NCBI RefSeq assembly: GCF_000471905.2
Contig: NW_006494931.1
Span: forward strand, 8,164,020-8,228,019
DNA from: Amborella trichopoda
Lineage: Eukaryota; Streptophyta; Magnoliopsida; Amborellales; Amborellaceae
Reading direction: 5' to 3'
DNA: 64,000 nt
Below, in pieces: positions 9,318 to 20,540 of the stretch. The notes beneath the pieces are model-generated. The model was given only the letters and a program-made list of their open reading frames with translations. It ran no database searches and was not told the origin of the DNA. The position numbers and the translations under genes were made by a program. Every line of letters begins with the position of its first letter. Position 1 is the first letter of the stretch.

Positions 9318-12300
9318 ATGGATGAGTCTTCTTACCAAATTCCTGACATAAAGAACCTTCCCAGGGAAGGGAAGGTCAGCACTAATGAATTTATTGGTGA
9401 GACTCTAGTAAGGGGCGAGCACATTGGTTGATAGAGCCAGTATGCAAGCCAGAGTGGCCTCTTAGTGTCACTTTTATCATTGACCCAGTTCGTTTTGAAG
9501 TTCGAGAGGACAATAACGACAATGTGAATATTGAAGAAGGGGTGGCGCTCCTTCATTGTATGCATAGGAACATAGCTTCTGGGGAGAACTTGCCCACCAT
9601 AGGAAAGCAAATGGTGCAAGCAAAGGGACTAATGTGGTCAAGCAAAGGTCTTCGAGTACAGGGGGAGCATCAATATTTAAAGGGGTACTCTTCTTACACC
9701 ACTAGAGTGTTGGTGTCGCACAAAAGCATTCTTGAACGCACTTCGTTGCTAGCAGCAGTTCAATGCTTCGCCAGCTACTATGATCGGTGCTCCAATACTA
9801 TCAAGGTACTTCTTGAGACATGGAGCCATGTTAGTAATACCTGGCTTCTTGGGCATCGGGAAGCAGGAATCTCCTTATTTGATCTTCATTTTATCGAGGG
9901 CCTTCCACTGATCGGGGCCATGTATAACGAGTTCGTACCCCAGAACTCAGTCATCTTTGGTGGTGGTAGCTTGGGGAGTGAAGATCCACCTGCTAGTCTT
10001 CGAAAGGTTTTTTAAGTTTACCAATTTCTCCATGCCCAGTCTAGCAATGGTCGGGTAACCTTCACCGAATGGGTGAAATTCTTTTGTGGGGACTACCCTG
10101 AAGGTGCTCGAGGTACTCCAAGAGGAAAAGGGAAGGGAGTTATAAAGGGGAGGCTGACCATGTATCAATCTGAGACCACCGATGATTGTGTCTTCTTTGC
10201 TACATATTTGGCCTTATTTATATGTAAGTTTATGCTCCCTGGAGGAGCCGATGACATTCGGCCAGGCACCTTCTATGTGGATTGTGACATGGCAAGAGGG
10301 CATGAGTACGCCCTTGCTCAACCAGTTTTGTGCAATATTTACCATGACTTAGGGACCATCTCTCGTGGAAAGGCTTACAAAGGCAAGGAGGGAGGGAATG
10401 AAATTGTTAGAGGAGAAGCATTCCCTAGGAACTTTCAGACTCTATTCCCTGTCCATTATGTATATGGATGGCTAGGGGCCCATTTCCCTGCCACCTATGT
10501 CAGAAGCCAGGGCTCAGGAGATAAGATATGCCCATTCTTGATGAGGATTGCTGGCTTAAAGGCTATATTTCACAGCCCAAGAGAGGCTCGGAGCTTGTTC
10601 GAGCATGACTCCTCAAATATGCGTCGGGTCCCATTCCCGGTTGGAAGCTTCACCGATCATGCTTTCATTGATGAATTGGGGAATGAGCTAGACAGTGCTC
10701 CCACAACTATTAGGGAGCTAATGTTCATTCTCAGCATTAGAGGATGAGTTCTACCTTATCGAACCCCGCACAGTGTCAGATTGGAAGGGTATTTCCCTCA
10801 TCGCTTCGACCGTCAGCATGGGCTTGATGAGAGCTGCCCTTTCTCTGTGTTTTTCAAAAAGTGCCACGGCAAAATAAACACGGGGAAGATAGAAGAGCTT
10901 GGGACTCTTCAAGAGTGTTGATTGCCTGGACACATACGGACCACTTGGTCCACGTGTCTAGAGATGACCAAGAGTAGCAACTATGTGTTACCTCATTTCG
11001 ACATAAGGGCCCGGGTGACTGAGGCCTATGCAAACTAATGGAGAATCACCTGTCGAGGATACTGGGATGTTGATCACCCTTGGAAAGGGGAAAACTGCTA
11101 CTGGCGTCCGAAGACTAAACAGAGGAGACTGGTGGATACTCCTGGCCTTGACGAGGTCTTTGTCTTGGGATATCCTTTGAACTGGGAGACTCATGGGCTT
11201 CCTCAGGAGATAGCGATCGATGACACTTTATCACAATTTCTTATCATGAAGAAGAAAATTTGGAGCATCTTTGATAAACTCGGTTCCATCTTCGAATGAA
11301 GTGAGGGCCGAAAGGTCCCAGGTCATGAGGGGTGTCCCATTCAAGACTTGAACGCACTGATCGGGAGTGGTCCTCATAGTAAATTGGCTGCGGGCCCTTC
11401 TCAAGGAGGGAGTTCTGGAGCGATTGCTTCTCCTCTGGTCGGGGGAAATAAAAGCAAACGATCTACCCTACCGGCACTCGTGCACCTGCTCAAGCTGGCA
11501 GACGTACTCGAAGGCGTAGGGGTGCCAAACTTCTTGTGATTTTGGAGTCAAGAGGTAGCGTTCCTTCTTCTGATTCATTGGTAACTCCACCAGTTTCACC
11601 TTCTGCACTTTCTCCACCATCTTTTGTCTCTCCTGAACTATTCCCTTTTTCTTTAGAAACTGAGGTGAATGACTCCAGTCCTTCTGAGTATATTGTTATT
11701 GCTTCTGATCGAGAAATGACTCCGAAACTTGGAGAGGAGCCTCTAAGTCCAGGGGCAGTTCCTGGGTCAGATCTGGTTCACATGGAGACTAATGAGACTG
11801 AAAGCTCTGTAGCTATTACTCTCGGAAGGGAACCGACTACCGACGTGGCCTCTGTGCTTCAGGAATTTAGTGCCTCGACAGAGGAAAGGGCCATGATTCA
11901 AGAGGAAGGGCCTATGATTAATAATGCCCTTGAGTACCAAGAGGCTGCTGCCCTTGAAGGCACAGATCGTGACGACAAAGGGGTTGAGCTTTTTGTGGCC
12001 AAGGTTCTGATTGTTGAGGGCACCGACCAGATAGAAACGGCCATGACTGAAGCTGAATCGATAATTGATGAGGGCCAAACGGAAGACGCAGCTCTTGAAC
12101 TTGTCAATACTGTCGTGACGGCTCAAGAGGGTGAAAAACAAGGGGAAAAAGCTTCTTTGGAGGATCCTGGGACAACAGTGGTGACCCCCATAGGCGAAGG
12201 TCAAGGCGACAAGGCTGGTATCAAAGAATCAAGGTAGGTTGAAGCGAGGGCTGCCTCTAGGTCTGATGTTCATGAAACTCAAGACTTCGCCATCGTTTCG

Positions 12301-12954
12301 GAAGAGCCAGTGGCTCTGATGGCTATCACTTCTAAAAGCCCGGTCCTTGAAACCGAAGTCTCTTCAGGAAGGGTAATCCCAGCAGCAGCATCTAGGCCCA
12401 TTTTCAGCAGGGTTTCTGGTATAATTGCAGGCATGCTTCGTGCAGGCCTTCAAGGTTTGAGGAAACTACCTTTCAATGAGCTGGGCAAGGCTCTGGTCAA
12501 ACTCAAGGAATTTACCGCTGCGACCACTATTGTTGGGAGTGTGCTAGAAGTCCATTCCCATTTTGATGCTACCCTAAGTGAGTTGGAGAGCTGGCGATCA
12601 GGAAGGCTAAAACATGAGGTAGAAACCAGGAAGCTAGCTTACATGGAGGCATCGATCTCGTGTCGCCGCGAGGGAATAGATTCTTACACTGAGAAGAAGG
12701 CCACTACGACTGCACATCAGCTCAATCTCAAAAGGGAGAGACAAGCTTGCTTCAAAAGGATGGTTGAAATAAGAGAGGAGATACGAATATTAAGACAAGA
12801 ATTCACTGAGCTTGAGAAAGAGATGATTCAGAGAAGGGCCATGGAGACTTCTCTGGTCGAGAGTTTATTAGAACTCAGTCGCACCATCGAGTCCGAAACT
12901 GTGGCGATGGGAGAGGAGATTCAAACGGTGGCCGAATGGAAGGAACATATTTAG
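9318..12954 (+). pseudogene. antisense plant-mobile-domain (PMD) protein gene of element A, broken
   Basis: It runs opposite to the retrotransposon. The start at 9318 matches the one at 44173 in element B (MDESS / MVESS). A PMD follows: LLETWSHVSNTWLLGHREAG with ISLFDLHFIEGLPL at about 9800-9910, then YLALFICKFMLPGGADDIRP and ALAQPVLCNIYHDLG at about 10200-10350. These match the WRPET, GLPV and SWGSAVLA-LYREL parts of the family. After it come a Ser/Pro- and Glu-rich linker (11540-12240) and a charged coiled-coil-like tail (12560-12950). A frameshift near 9428 and stops at 10013, 10745, 10919, 11036, 11297, 11537, 12235 and 12952 destroy it; several sit where element B has Trp, Glu or Gly. 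PMD proteins such as MAIN/MAIL1 affect silencing and expression in plants; what this protein did for the element is unknown. Confidence 0.8.
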
Positions 12955-13382
12955 GACATCGAGGCTTCTACTGCAGCATGCGGAGCAGAGATAAATAAGA
13001 TAATTTATCATTTTTTAACATATCCTCTCTTTCACTTCCTCTTTCCTTCTCTGTGCACCAACAATTGTAAAATTTGAGCTTGTGAATGAAAATACATTTT
13101 ACTTTGTGTCTCATTTTTTCTGCATATTTTCATTCTTCATTTTGTTTTGCTGGATCTCATATCCTGCCCCTAAGTGGTCCTCGGCTCAGGGCTTTTTACT
13201 GCTTCTGTATTTTCACCAAGGAAAACCCTAGGCCTTGCTTTGTCTTGTGACAAACTGCTGCGGTTCCGATAACCTCAAACATAGGAGCAGTTGCTTCTTC
13301 TCCTTTTAACGTTTGATTGGATAGGGGCTCATAATTCATTTTTCTCATCATTTGATGAGCCTTCTTGCTATAGATAGTCCAG
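12955..13382. other. element A, junction between convergent genes
   Basis: About 430 bp lie between the 3' end of the PMD gene (plus) and the readable end of gag-pro (minus). The sequence is AT-rich, with AATGAAAATACATTTTACTTTGTG-like words near 13085-13110 that could serve as plant poly(A) signals on the plus strand. The equivalent gap in element B is 47939-48217 and has GATGAATGAAATAG. Confidence 0.45.
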
Positions 13383-14705
13383 TCAAGAGGTTTGGCTTCT
13401 ATTCATGGCATTTTTATGTTCATTATAACTCTTGGTCTCAAGCACGAACTCCTTCAGATATTTTGAAGCGGTATGCATTACTTTCAATTGGCTCTGGAGA
13501 CTGCGAACCTCGCTTCTTAACTCTGTCAGGGGGTCTTTTTCTTGAGGACAAGCAAGATGCCCTATCTCCCACTGCTCCCTCTCTATAGAATCCGAGAAAT
13601 GCAAGACTCGATGAATATCCTCAGTAACAGAGGTTTGAAGCACCTTCCATGGCGGCTGGGATGCCAATTCGGCTTTCAAGAGCGCAATAGGGATATGCAG
13701 AACCTTTTGATAGTCTGGTGTGTAAGTAACCTTTGAAACCGAGAATTTTGTCTCCATGACCTTCTCAATCTCGAGAGGGATTTCTGGTTCATCATCTTGG
13801 GAAGGTGGCTTAGAAGAGGGTGAGGCCTTCTCTTATGGTGAAGGTGGAGTTTCTTCAAGAATGGTTTTCAGGATGCTAGAATGAATAGGGGTTAGAGGGA
13901 GAATTATGCCTTGCCTTTCTTCCTCTTTGAACATGTTTACCAATGTTGTCCCCATGTCTTCAACATCTTTATGAGGTGAAGACCCTGTCTTAATTGAAGA
14001 CTTGTGATCCCTATCATTCGGCTTCTGAGGTGACACCAAATCTGTGAAATAATACTTAGCATCAGCGTAGTGAGTTTGGGCTATAGGAAACAGTCTTTTG
14101 TTAGCATAGACCGTATGCTATCCTTCATCTCGACTAGACTTGAAGCACTAGTGTAATGTCGATGGAACCACCCCCTGGTCATGGAGCCATGGCAAACTAA
14201 TGAGGATGTTGTAGGAAGTGTCGATCTTGATTACATGAAACTAACTGTAATCGTTCAGATCACCGATCTTAAGACAAAGGCAAACTGTGCCTGCCGGCTT
14301 CTCTCTTGATTAGTTGAACCCCTGAACTGTGATGTGCATCGGAGTGAGGTCTTCAAACCCTAATCCCAATCAGGTGAGGATTCTCCTTGAGGTAAGGTTG
14401 ACTGTTGACCCTCCATCCAACATAATTTGGTTGATTGGACATGCATGTAATTTGCCAGTCACAAAGAGAGGACGATTGTGAAACTTTTCTCCCAATTGCA
14501 AATCATCTTCTAAAAATTTGATTGGCATACATCCATCTAAAATCGTTGGGTCCACCTCAATGGGTTCCACTTTGATCTCGTACACCTCTGGATTACAAAG
14601 AGCTTGAACCAAATCCATCTGGTAATCCTTTGAGAGCATGAGGGCATCGTAGATGCTGAGAAGGGTTGAAAGCTTCATCAAATGCCCTGTCACATCATAT
14701 TTCAC
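13383..14705 (-). pseudogene. element A protease-like region and C-terminal part of gag-pro
   Basis: 14705-14370 encodes a stretch ending in CPINQIMLDGGSTVNL. The D-G-G-S matches the active-site box (D-T/S/G-G) of retropepsins in Tat-lineage gypsy elements. Upstream is LSIYDALMLSKDYQMDLVQA followed by EVYE, conserved in element B (49327-49635). Further 3' (14039-13383) the frame shifts but a conserved module remains: YTPDYQKVLHIPIALLKAEL, then a short coiled coil LRSEVRSLQSQLKVM; B has the same at 48218-48538. In autonomous elements RT, RNase H and integrase would follow; here the converging PMD gene follows instead. Several frameshifts make the gene non-functional. Confidence 0.7.
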
Positions 14706-15320
14706 CTTTTCTTGGTTGCGCAGTTGGCTTAGCTGGGGTAGTTCGGTAAACGGGGATAGGGATTTGTTTAGGTTGAGGCTTAGAAAGTGATTGAGTATAT
14801 TGGATCAGAGGCATCCCATGGAATTGGAGAATAGGTTGAGTTTTTGGGGTATTTGGGCGAGGAAGTAGCCCAGGGAGCTAGAGGATGGGTAAGCTATTTG
14901 TGTTTGGATTAGGGAGAAGCGACAGACTAGGAGATTTGGAGATGCCTGGCTTTCAAGGTAGGGGTTATATAGTCTTTCCTGACCTCAAGCTCATTTTCCT
15001 CATGGTGGGTGCGGCCTCTGAGATTTGTTTCATGCGATAAGCTTCTCGAGAATAAGAAATTCTCCCTCTAGATTCACTCAACCTCAGCTCGAAGTCGGGC
15101 TCAGGGGGCTACTGGGTTTTCTTTGAGTTAGACCTCCTACGCTTTCCAGCAGAGGAAGATGGCTCAGACCGAGCCTGGGCCGCCAGGGCATCAACAACTA
15201 TTAAGAATCCGGCTGCCTAGGCTAACGCCTTTCTCAGCCGCCTACGTTGCATCCTGCTTATGGTGATTCCTTGAAATTCTCAATCAAGGGCGTCGAAGTC
15301 TAAACATTACAAGGTTGTAC
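14706..15320 (-). other. element A, decayed link between gag and protease
   Basis: Minus-strand reading is broken and low in recognisable motifs, with Pro- and Ser-rich pieces. Element B has related sequence at 49640-50060. I treat it as part of the same original gag-pro frame. Confidence 0.45.
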
Positions 15321-18300
15321 CTACAGGAGACACCGAAGAGAAGGAGGGGAAGAAGAAGAAGAAGAGTTAGTAGGTGAAGGGGATTTAAGATCATTGCCCT
15401 CGTTGGACCTATCTGGGCAGCTTTTTTCATCATCACCAGAATTGGACGTGTGCAGGGAGTCTTTTAAGTCTTTCTCTTGCTTAGACCGTTGGGGAGTGCT
15501 TTTAACGTCATTGCCCTCATTGGATGTGTGTTGAGTGAGGGATGACCCCGGGGTGTCCTCCTTATGAGGTGAAGGGGAAAGGATGATTACGTCAGCGATG
15601 AAATCCTGCAATGTCGGCAAGGGAGGAAGAGGCCTGAGGAACTCTTGCTAGATCGGTGGTTGAGGAGGCTAGTTCCTTCTGCGTGCCCTTCTTAGGGCCC
15701 ATCTCCTCTTGGGTGCATTTGGAGTTGTTTGATTCATCTTACTAGGTTTGTGGACAGCCCTAGCTTGACAGATAACCTCTCGTTTTAACGACTTAAGTCT
15801 GCTTCGCCTGTGGTAGACTATCCATGGTTGGGAAGTTGAGGGTTCAGCAGGATCCGAATCATCATTAACTAGGTCTTGTGTCGGGAAGTCGACTTGCACC
15901 GGTGGAGCTGTGATTTGGGCATCCCCTTGTGGAAGGTTACAAGATTCATTGTGCTCTCGAGTAATTCAACCATGTTCTGTTCCAGCAGTAATCGGAGCAA
16001 TGCATGCACCCATTCCTTTTCAAAGGAATAAACTTTGCTATGATGAGCAATCCAATATTCACTTCGATTAAGGTTCATGGGTGGAGGCACCCGATTATAT
16101 GACTGTTGTTGTTTGCTTGTCTGAGGTGTTGTCTTTGTTATGCCAACAGCTTTGGAAAGGACCAAAGTTTGGGAGGTGACCTTCTTTGGATCATTAACTG
16201 TGACAGCTACACTGATCACTCCTTTTTGTTGGTTTCCCTGAGCACAAACATGAAAATGACAATTGCCCCGTTTGTTTGCCAAATTTGAAACTGTTGTCGT
16301 GACCCATTATGATGACGTGACAAGCTCTCTATGCGAACCGACTTAGAGATTAGGTCTGACATGGAGGTTGAGTTAGAGGCCTCGACATGTAGAGCGATCT
16401 CAGGTCGCATATTTCGAACACAGGTTTGAACTGCCTCCTTCTCAAGCATAGGATTGGGATGGCGCGCCGCCAGATCTCTCCACCTTGATATGAATTTATC
16501 CACCGGTTCATCTAGCTCCTGGGTCAAGGTGAGAAGTTCAATGGTTTGGACCTCCCCCTCGACCTCATAGAATCGTTGATGGAACAATTTCTCCATCTCC
16601 TCCCTAGTACGTACTGAGTTTGGAGGCAGCTGAACGTACCACTGGAAGGCATGGCCATCAAGGGTTTCAACGAACTAACGAAGAAGGAGTCTCCCATCAG
16701 TCGTTGTCTCTCTACATACTGCTTGAAAATGGGTGGTATGTTGACAGGGGGATGTTGTTCCATCGAGGCCAGGAAAGTTCCCTTTCTTATAGTCCTGGGG
16801 GAAGGGAACCTGATCAATGTAAGAAGGGTATGGCTTGTGGTAAAGCGTCACGCCCTGTATGCTTAAGATCTGCCTGTTCTTTAGGCTATGAGTTACCATA
16901 GCATCAATGTCTGCATGAGAGAAGGGGTAAGGAGCAGAATTGTCTAGTAAGGCAGGAGGAGGAGGTTGCCTAGGAGGTACATCTTCCGAATGAAGGGAAT
17001 TGGCCTAATGGTTAACCGAATGTCGGGCGACCTCCATACGGTCGATCTTCTCCATCATAGCATGGACCATCTATTCAAACCTTTCCATACAGGCCTCCTG
17101 AGAGTGAGCAGGTTCATTTATAACCATGACGCTAACCGTTTCTCCATGGAGGTCAGGCTTGAGTCGAAGGTTTTCGTGTTTGACGGGTCGCACGCAGCAA
17201 GTCAGTCAGTAGGGGATCAACATGCCCTGACTGGACCCGACTCTTGTATGTTAAGCGGGTAAGGACTAGTTCTTGACAGTCTTGGGACCGTGGCTGCTGG
17301 GTGGCCGGGTCATCTTCAACGACATTAACTACGACGCAGGGTTCTCGTTCCTCTTCTTTAAGGTTTGTCCTCCAAAGAGGGTAGAAGGGATTCTAGTGAA
17401 GAAGGTTGTCAGAGCTGGGTGTCCCGACTATCTTGACTGCTTCTCTAGTCATAATTCGCAAACCCATGCCACGCTTGGCTTTGAGACTTTGATGGATCTC
17501 ATGCCAGAATTGCAAATGGGACTGCGGTTGGTGAACTCGTCTTGCGCAAGAGAGAGCTATCTCCATCAGGTGCGGCAAAGGACGAGGGCCAAGTGCTGAA
17601 GTAAGCCTGGGTCGAGGGAGAAGAAGGACAAGGTCTTTCTTGAGGTCTTTGCCCTGAGCTCTCTTATAGGCTCTAGGGGCATGATCGAGATAATACGGCT
17701 GGTCCAAGACGGTACTCTTAGAGTAGGTCTTCAAGTACCAAGGTTTGAGGTGCTTGCCAGAAAGAGACGAGGCAGGAGGTGGAATGATTGGCTCATGATG
17801 ATGCCCGAGTGGGGAGCAGGGAACAGCAGTTTGGGGAGGCGATGCGTGTGCGCCCCTTGAAGAAGCATCACGGACGACTTTGGGGTCAGCCTGGGCTCGA
17901 GCAGATTGACTGACCTTAGTAGTCCGAGAATCGCGAGCAGGTGTCTGTAAGGAAACAGATGGAAGCATGCCCCTTATAGGGTACTAGTGGGTGATGAGTT
18001 GGAGGACGAGGAAGTCGTCCCCTGTGTACTCGGGTTGGCGCAGCGAACGCTTTACCCCGAGAGGTGTGGTGCACATGCATGGCATGTATAGGACTTAGCC
18101 CAAGGAGGCCCGGTCCTGAATACTGGCTTGAGGCAATAAGAGAGTTGCCTTGAGGTGTGACTCGAGTGGAAGGCTCACAAGCCTTAGGGTGTGTGCGAGA
18201 GGTGGAGGCCTCAGAGTCTCCACCTCGATGTATCGAGCCTCTAGGGATAGAGACTCGTGGTGGTGCAGAATTATGGGGGAAAACCTTACGGCGCCACAGA

Positions 18301-18510
18301 AGCAATGTCAACTTGTTTGCCTTTTGCAGCGAAGGATTGGGCAGCCTTTCGGCCTACCTCGGCAATATGACCGACAAGTGACTTGCCAGTAACAGGGTGC
18401 ATGCTATGAGTGGTAGCATGTGTGCCGCCTATGCAGGGTGCCTTGGCCAGAATTCCACCAGAGCGAGGAGATGGGGAGTGAGAGACCTTTAAGTCCCACC
18501 TCACACCCAT
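15321..18510 (-). pseudogene. gag of element A, broken
   Basis: The gag polyprotein would form the particle coat. The N-terminal piece (18510-18286) has KAPCIGGT, HPVTGKSL and GHIAEVGRKAA, shared with B at 53737-53387. The middle is Pro/Arg-rich and poorly conserved (17968-17393). The core is clear: MVTHSLKNRQ, YHKPYPSYIDQVPFPQDYKK and LDGTTSPCQH at 16899-16680, then EEMEKLFHQRFYEV-type sequence and EPVDKFISRWRDLAARH at 16596-16400, the retrotransposon gag domain. The 3' part has YHRRSRLKSLKRE at about 15790. The zinc-knuckle segment present in B at 51101-51331 is missing: the sequence jumps from LLEQNMVELLE directly to unrelated residues. The frame is interrupted many times. It begins about 220 bp after the primer site. 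Confidence 0.8.
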
Positions 18511-18731
18511 CTAGGTTAGGACCTGGGAGCTAGATACGGGGTCTATGCTCAAAAGGAAGGTTGGGAATGAAGTTTGAGGAACTTGTTCCCTAGGGACACT
18601 CACGCATGCAGGGATAAGGAAGTCCCCGATCTGGATAAACAGGTTACAGAACACATAAGCCATAAGTGTGAAAAACAGAAAATAAAAGGAGAAACTATCC
18701 AAACAAGTACAATCTGACTAAGGGGTAGTCA

Positions 18732-18750
18732 GTCCCCAGTGGAGACGCCA
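18732..18750 (-). other. primer-binding site of element A
   Basis: The minus strand reads TGGCGTCTCCACTGGGGAC, three bases after the LTR edge at 18754. Element B has TGGCAACTGCGCTGGAGAC at 53974-53992 with the same 3-base gap. From memory, plant Tat-lineage gypsy elements use a very similar site (TGGCGACTCCRCTGGGGAC). The matching tRNA should be checked by alignment. This site fixes the element's orientation as minus. Confidence 0.75.
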
Positions 18751-19599
18751 AGATGATTAGGTGCCTTGATCTTGCCCTCCGGATCTGGATGATCGGGTGG
18801 CACGTGTCTCGGGTTTCAAGGGAACCCGGGACATGAGATCACTCTCTCGGGATCCTTGCTCAAAAACATAGACCAACCGATGAGAGAGAAATTTAAGGTG
18901 GGTTCGGGACTTACTCGGGCTAGCTCACGTTGGTGCCCTCTTAGATCAAGAAGAAAGCCCCCAATCGTAAAACAGGTTCGGAATCGCCTCCCTTGACCTG
19001 TATTCTCCTATTTTTGCAATCACACACATATGGCAATTGTTAGAAGACAAGTGGGTCAAGGGACCCCACCTTGCCTTAGGAAAACGTACACAGGTGTGCA
19101 CATTCAAAAAAAAGGGGAAGAGAAGAGTGAGAGAAGAAAGATTAGGATTAGAAGAATTTTACCAAATGGTGAGACTGACATAATGACTAAACTAGTAAGT
19201 AATTAACCTGACGTGGTAGTAAAACGGTCTCGGTAACTCAAACCGGTTCAACAAAATTAGTACTAAATAGCGATATCAATACTGACTAGCTTGACACGAT
19301 GGTTAGTCCGTCGTGATAGTAAAGCAGGCACAGTAGCTATGACCGGCACAACGGCATTACTGCTAAACAACTGGACTACCATGGAATTCTAGTCTCCACC
19401 TCTCTTGGTCAAACGAAAGGGTAAGAGAAAGAAAGAAGAAGAATAGAAAGAGAGAGAGAAGAGAAGAAGAAGAAGAAATGAAGAGAAAAGAGAAGAAGAA
19501 GCAGAGTAAGAGAGAAAACAATGAGAGAAGAAGAAGAGGGAGAAGGGAAGGAAAGGAGAAGGAGGACATAGACGGCCATGAGATGGGGAGAGAGAAGAC

Positions 19600-20040
19600 T
19601 CAGATGATGATGGCTTCTGCCGGCTATGACATGAGGAAGAAAATTAAGGAGGAAACACAAGCCGCAACAAGCTTGCACCGGCTGTGACATGAGAAAGAGG
19701 TAGATGAGACTCAGGCAGCGATGGTTCTCTGTCGGCTGTGAGATAAAGAGAGAAGAGAGAAAAAGAACACAGGTGGCGATATGCTTCCGCCGTCTATGAC
19801 AGAAGAGAGAGAGAGAAGGAACACAGGCAGAATAAGCTTGCGCCGGCTGTGTCAGAAGAAAGAGAAGAGAGAAAAAACACAAGCGGCGATAGGTTTCCAC
19901 CATCTATGATAGAAGAACCAGGATAGAAAACACAGACGGCGCTAGGCTTGCGCTGGCTGTAACAGAAGAGACGAAAGAGAGAGAAAACACAGGCGGCAAT
20001 AGGCTTACACCGTCTGTGATAGAAGAGAAGAAAGATAATT
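19600..20040. repeat. tandem repeat inside the LTR of element A (5' copy)
   Basis: Same array as 2780-3195: units of about 55-60 bp with AACACAGGCGGC cores and GAAGAGAGAAAG purine linkers. Confidence 0.7.
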
Positions 20041-20477
20041 TTGATAGAGGCCTAGCCCGCCATCCAGGTTAAGGCCCGGCTCACTGTTCATTTCTCATGA
20101 ACAGAAAGGCATCACACCAGACGATAGGTCCACCATGCGTGAATGGAGAAAGATAGAGGAGCAGGAAAAGAGAGGCATGATAGACCAGAGGAGGAAGAGA
20201 AAAAGAGATAAAGATGAAAGCAGGAAAGAGAAAGGGAGAGACGAGAGAGAAAAGAAGGGAGAGAAAGAGAGAGATAGAGATGAAAAAGAAAACAGGAGAG
20301 AGAAAGAGAGATATAGAGATGAGAGAGAAAAGAGGAGGAGAGAGAAAAAGAGAGATAGAGATGGGAGAAAAAAGAGGAGAGAGAAAATTACCTTATCGAG
20401 AGGTACCGACCCTTTTTTCTCTCTCCTCTCTCTCTCTCTCCAAGATGCACCCATGAACTTAAGCAAGAATTGAAATC

Positions 20478-20540
20478 TTTATTGAATAATTACAGAATGA
20501 ACACAAGGTCCTTTACAATTAGGTTTTACATGTTTATATA
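20478..20540 (-). promoter_or_regulatory. TATA box and poly(A) signal of element A 5' LTR
   Basis: The minus strand has CTATATAAAC at 20535-20540 and AATAAA at 20483-20478, 52 bp downstream, as in the 3' LTR. The genomic transcript should start about 30 bp after the TATA box and run toward lower coordinates through gag. Both signals fit a minus-strand element. Confidence 0.6.

Noticed and set aside
11767-12204. 145-residue minus open frame
   Set aside because: Shadow of the acidic linker of the plus-strand PMD gene; not kept in element B.
20135-20473. Arg/Glu/Lys-rich plus open frame
   Set aside because: Reads a GAGAAAGAGA tract in the LTR; not a gene.
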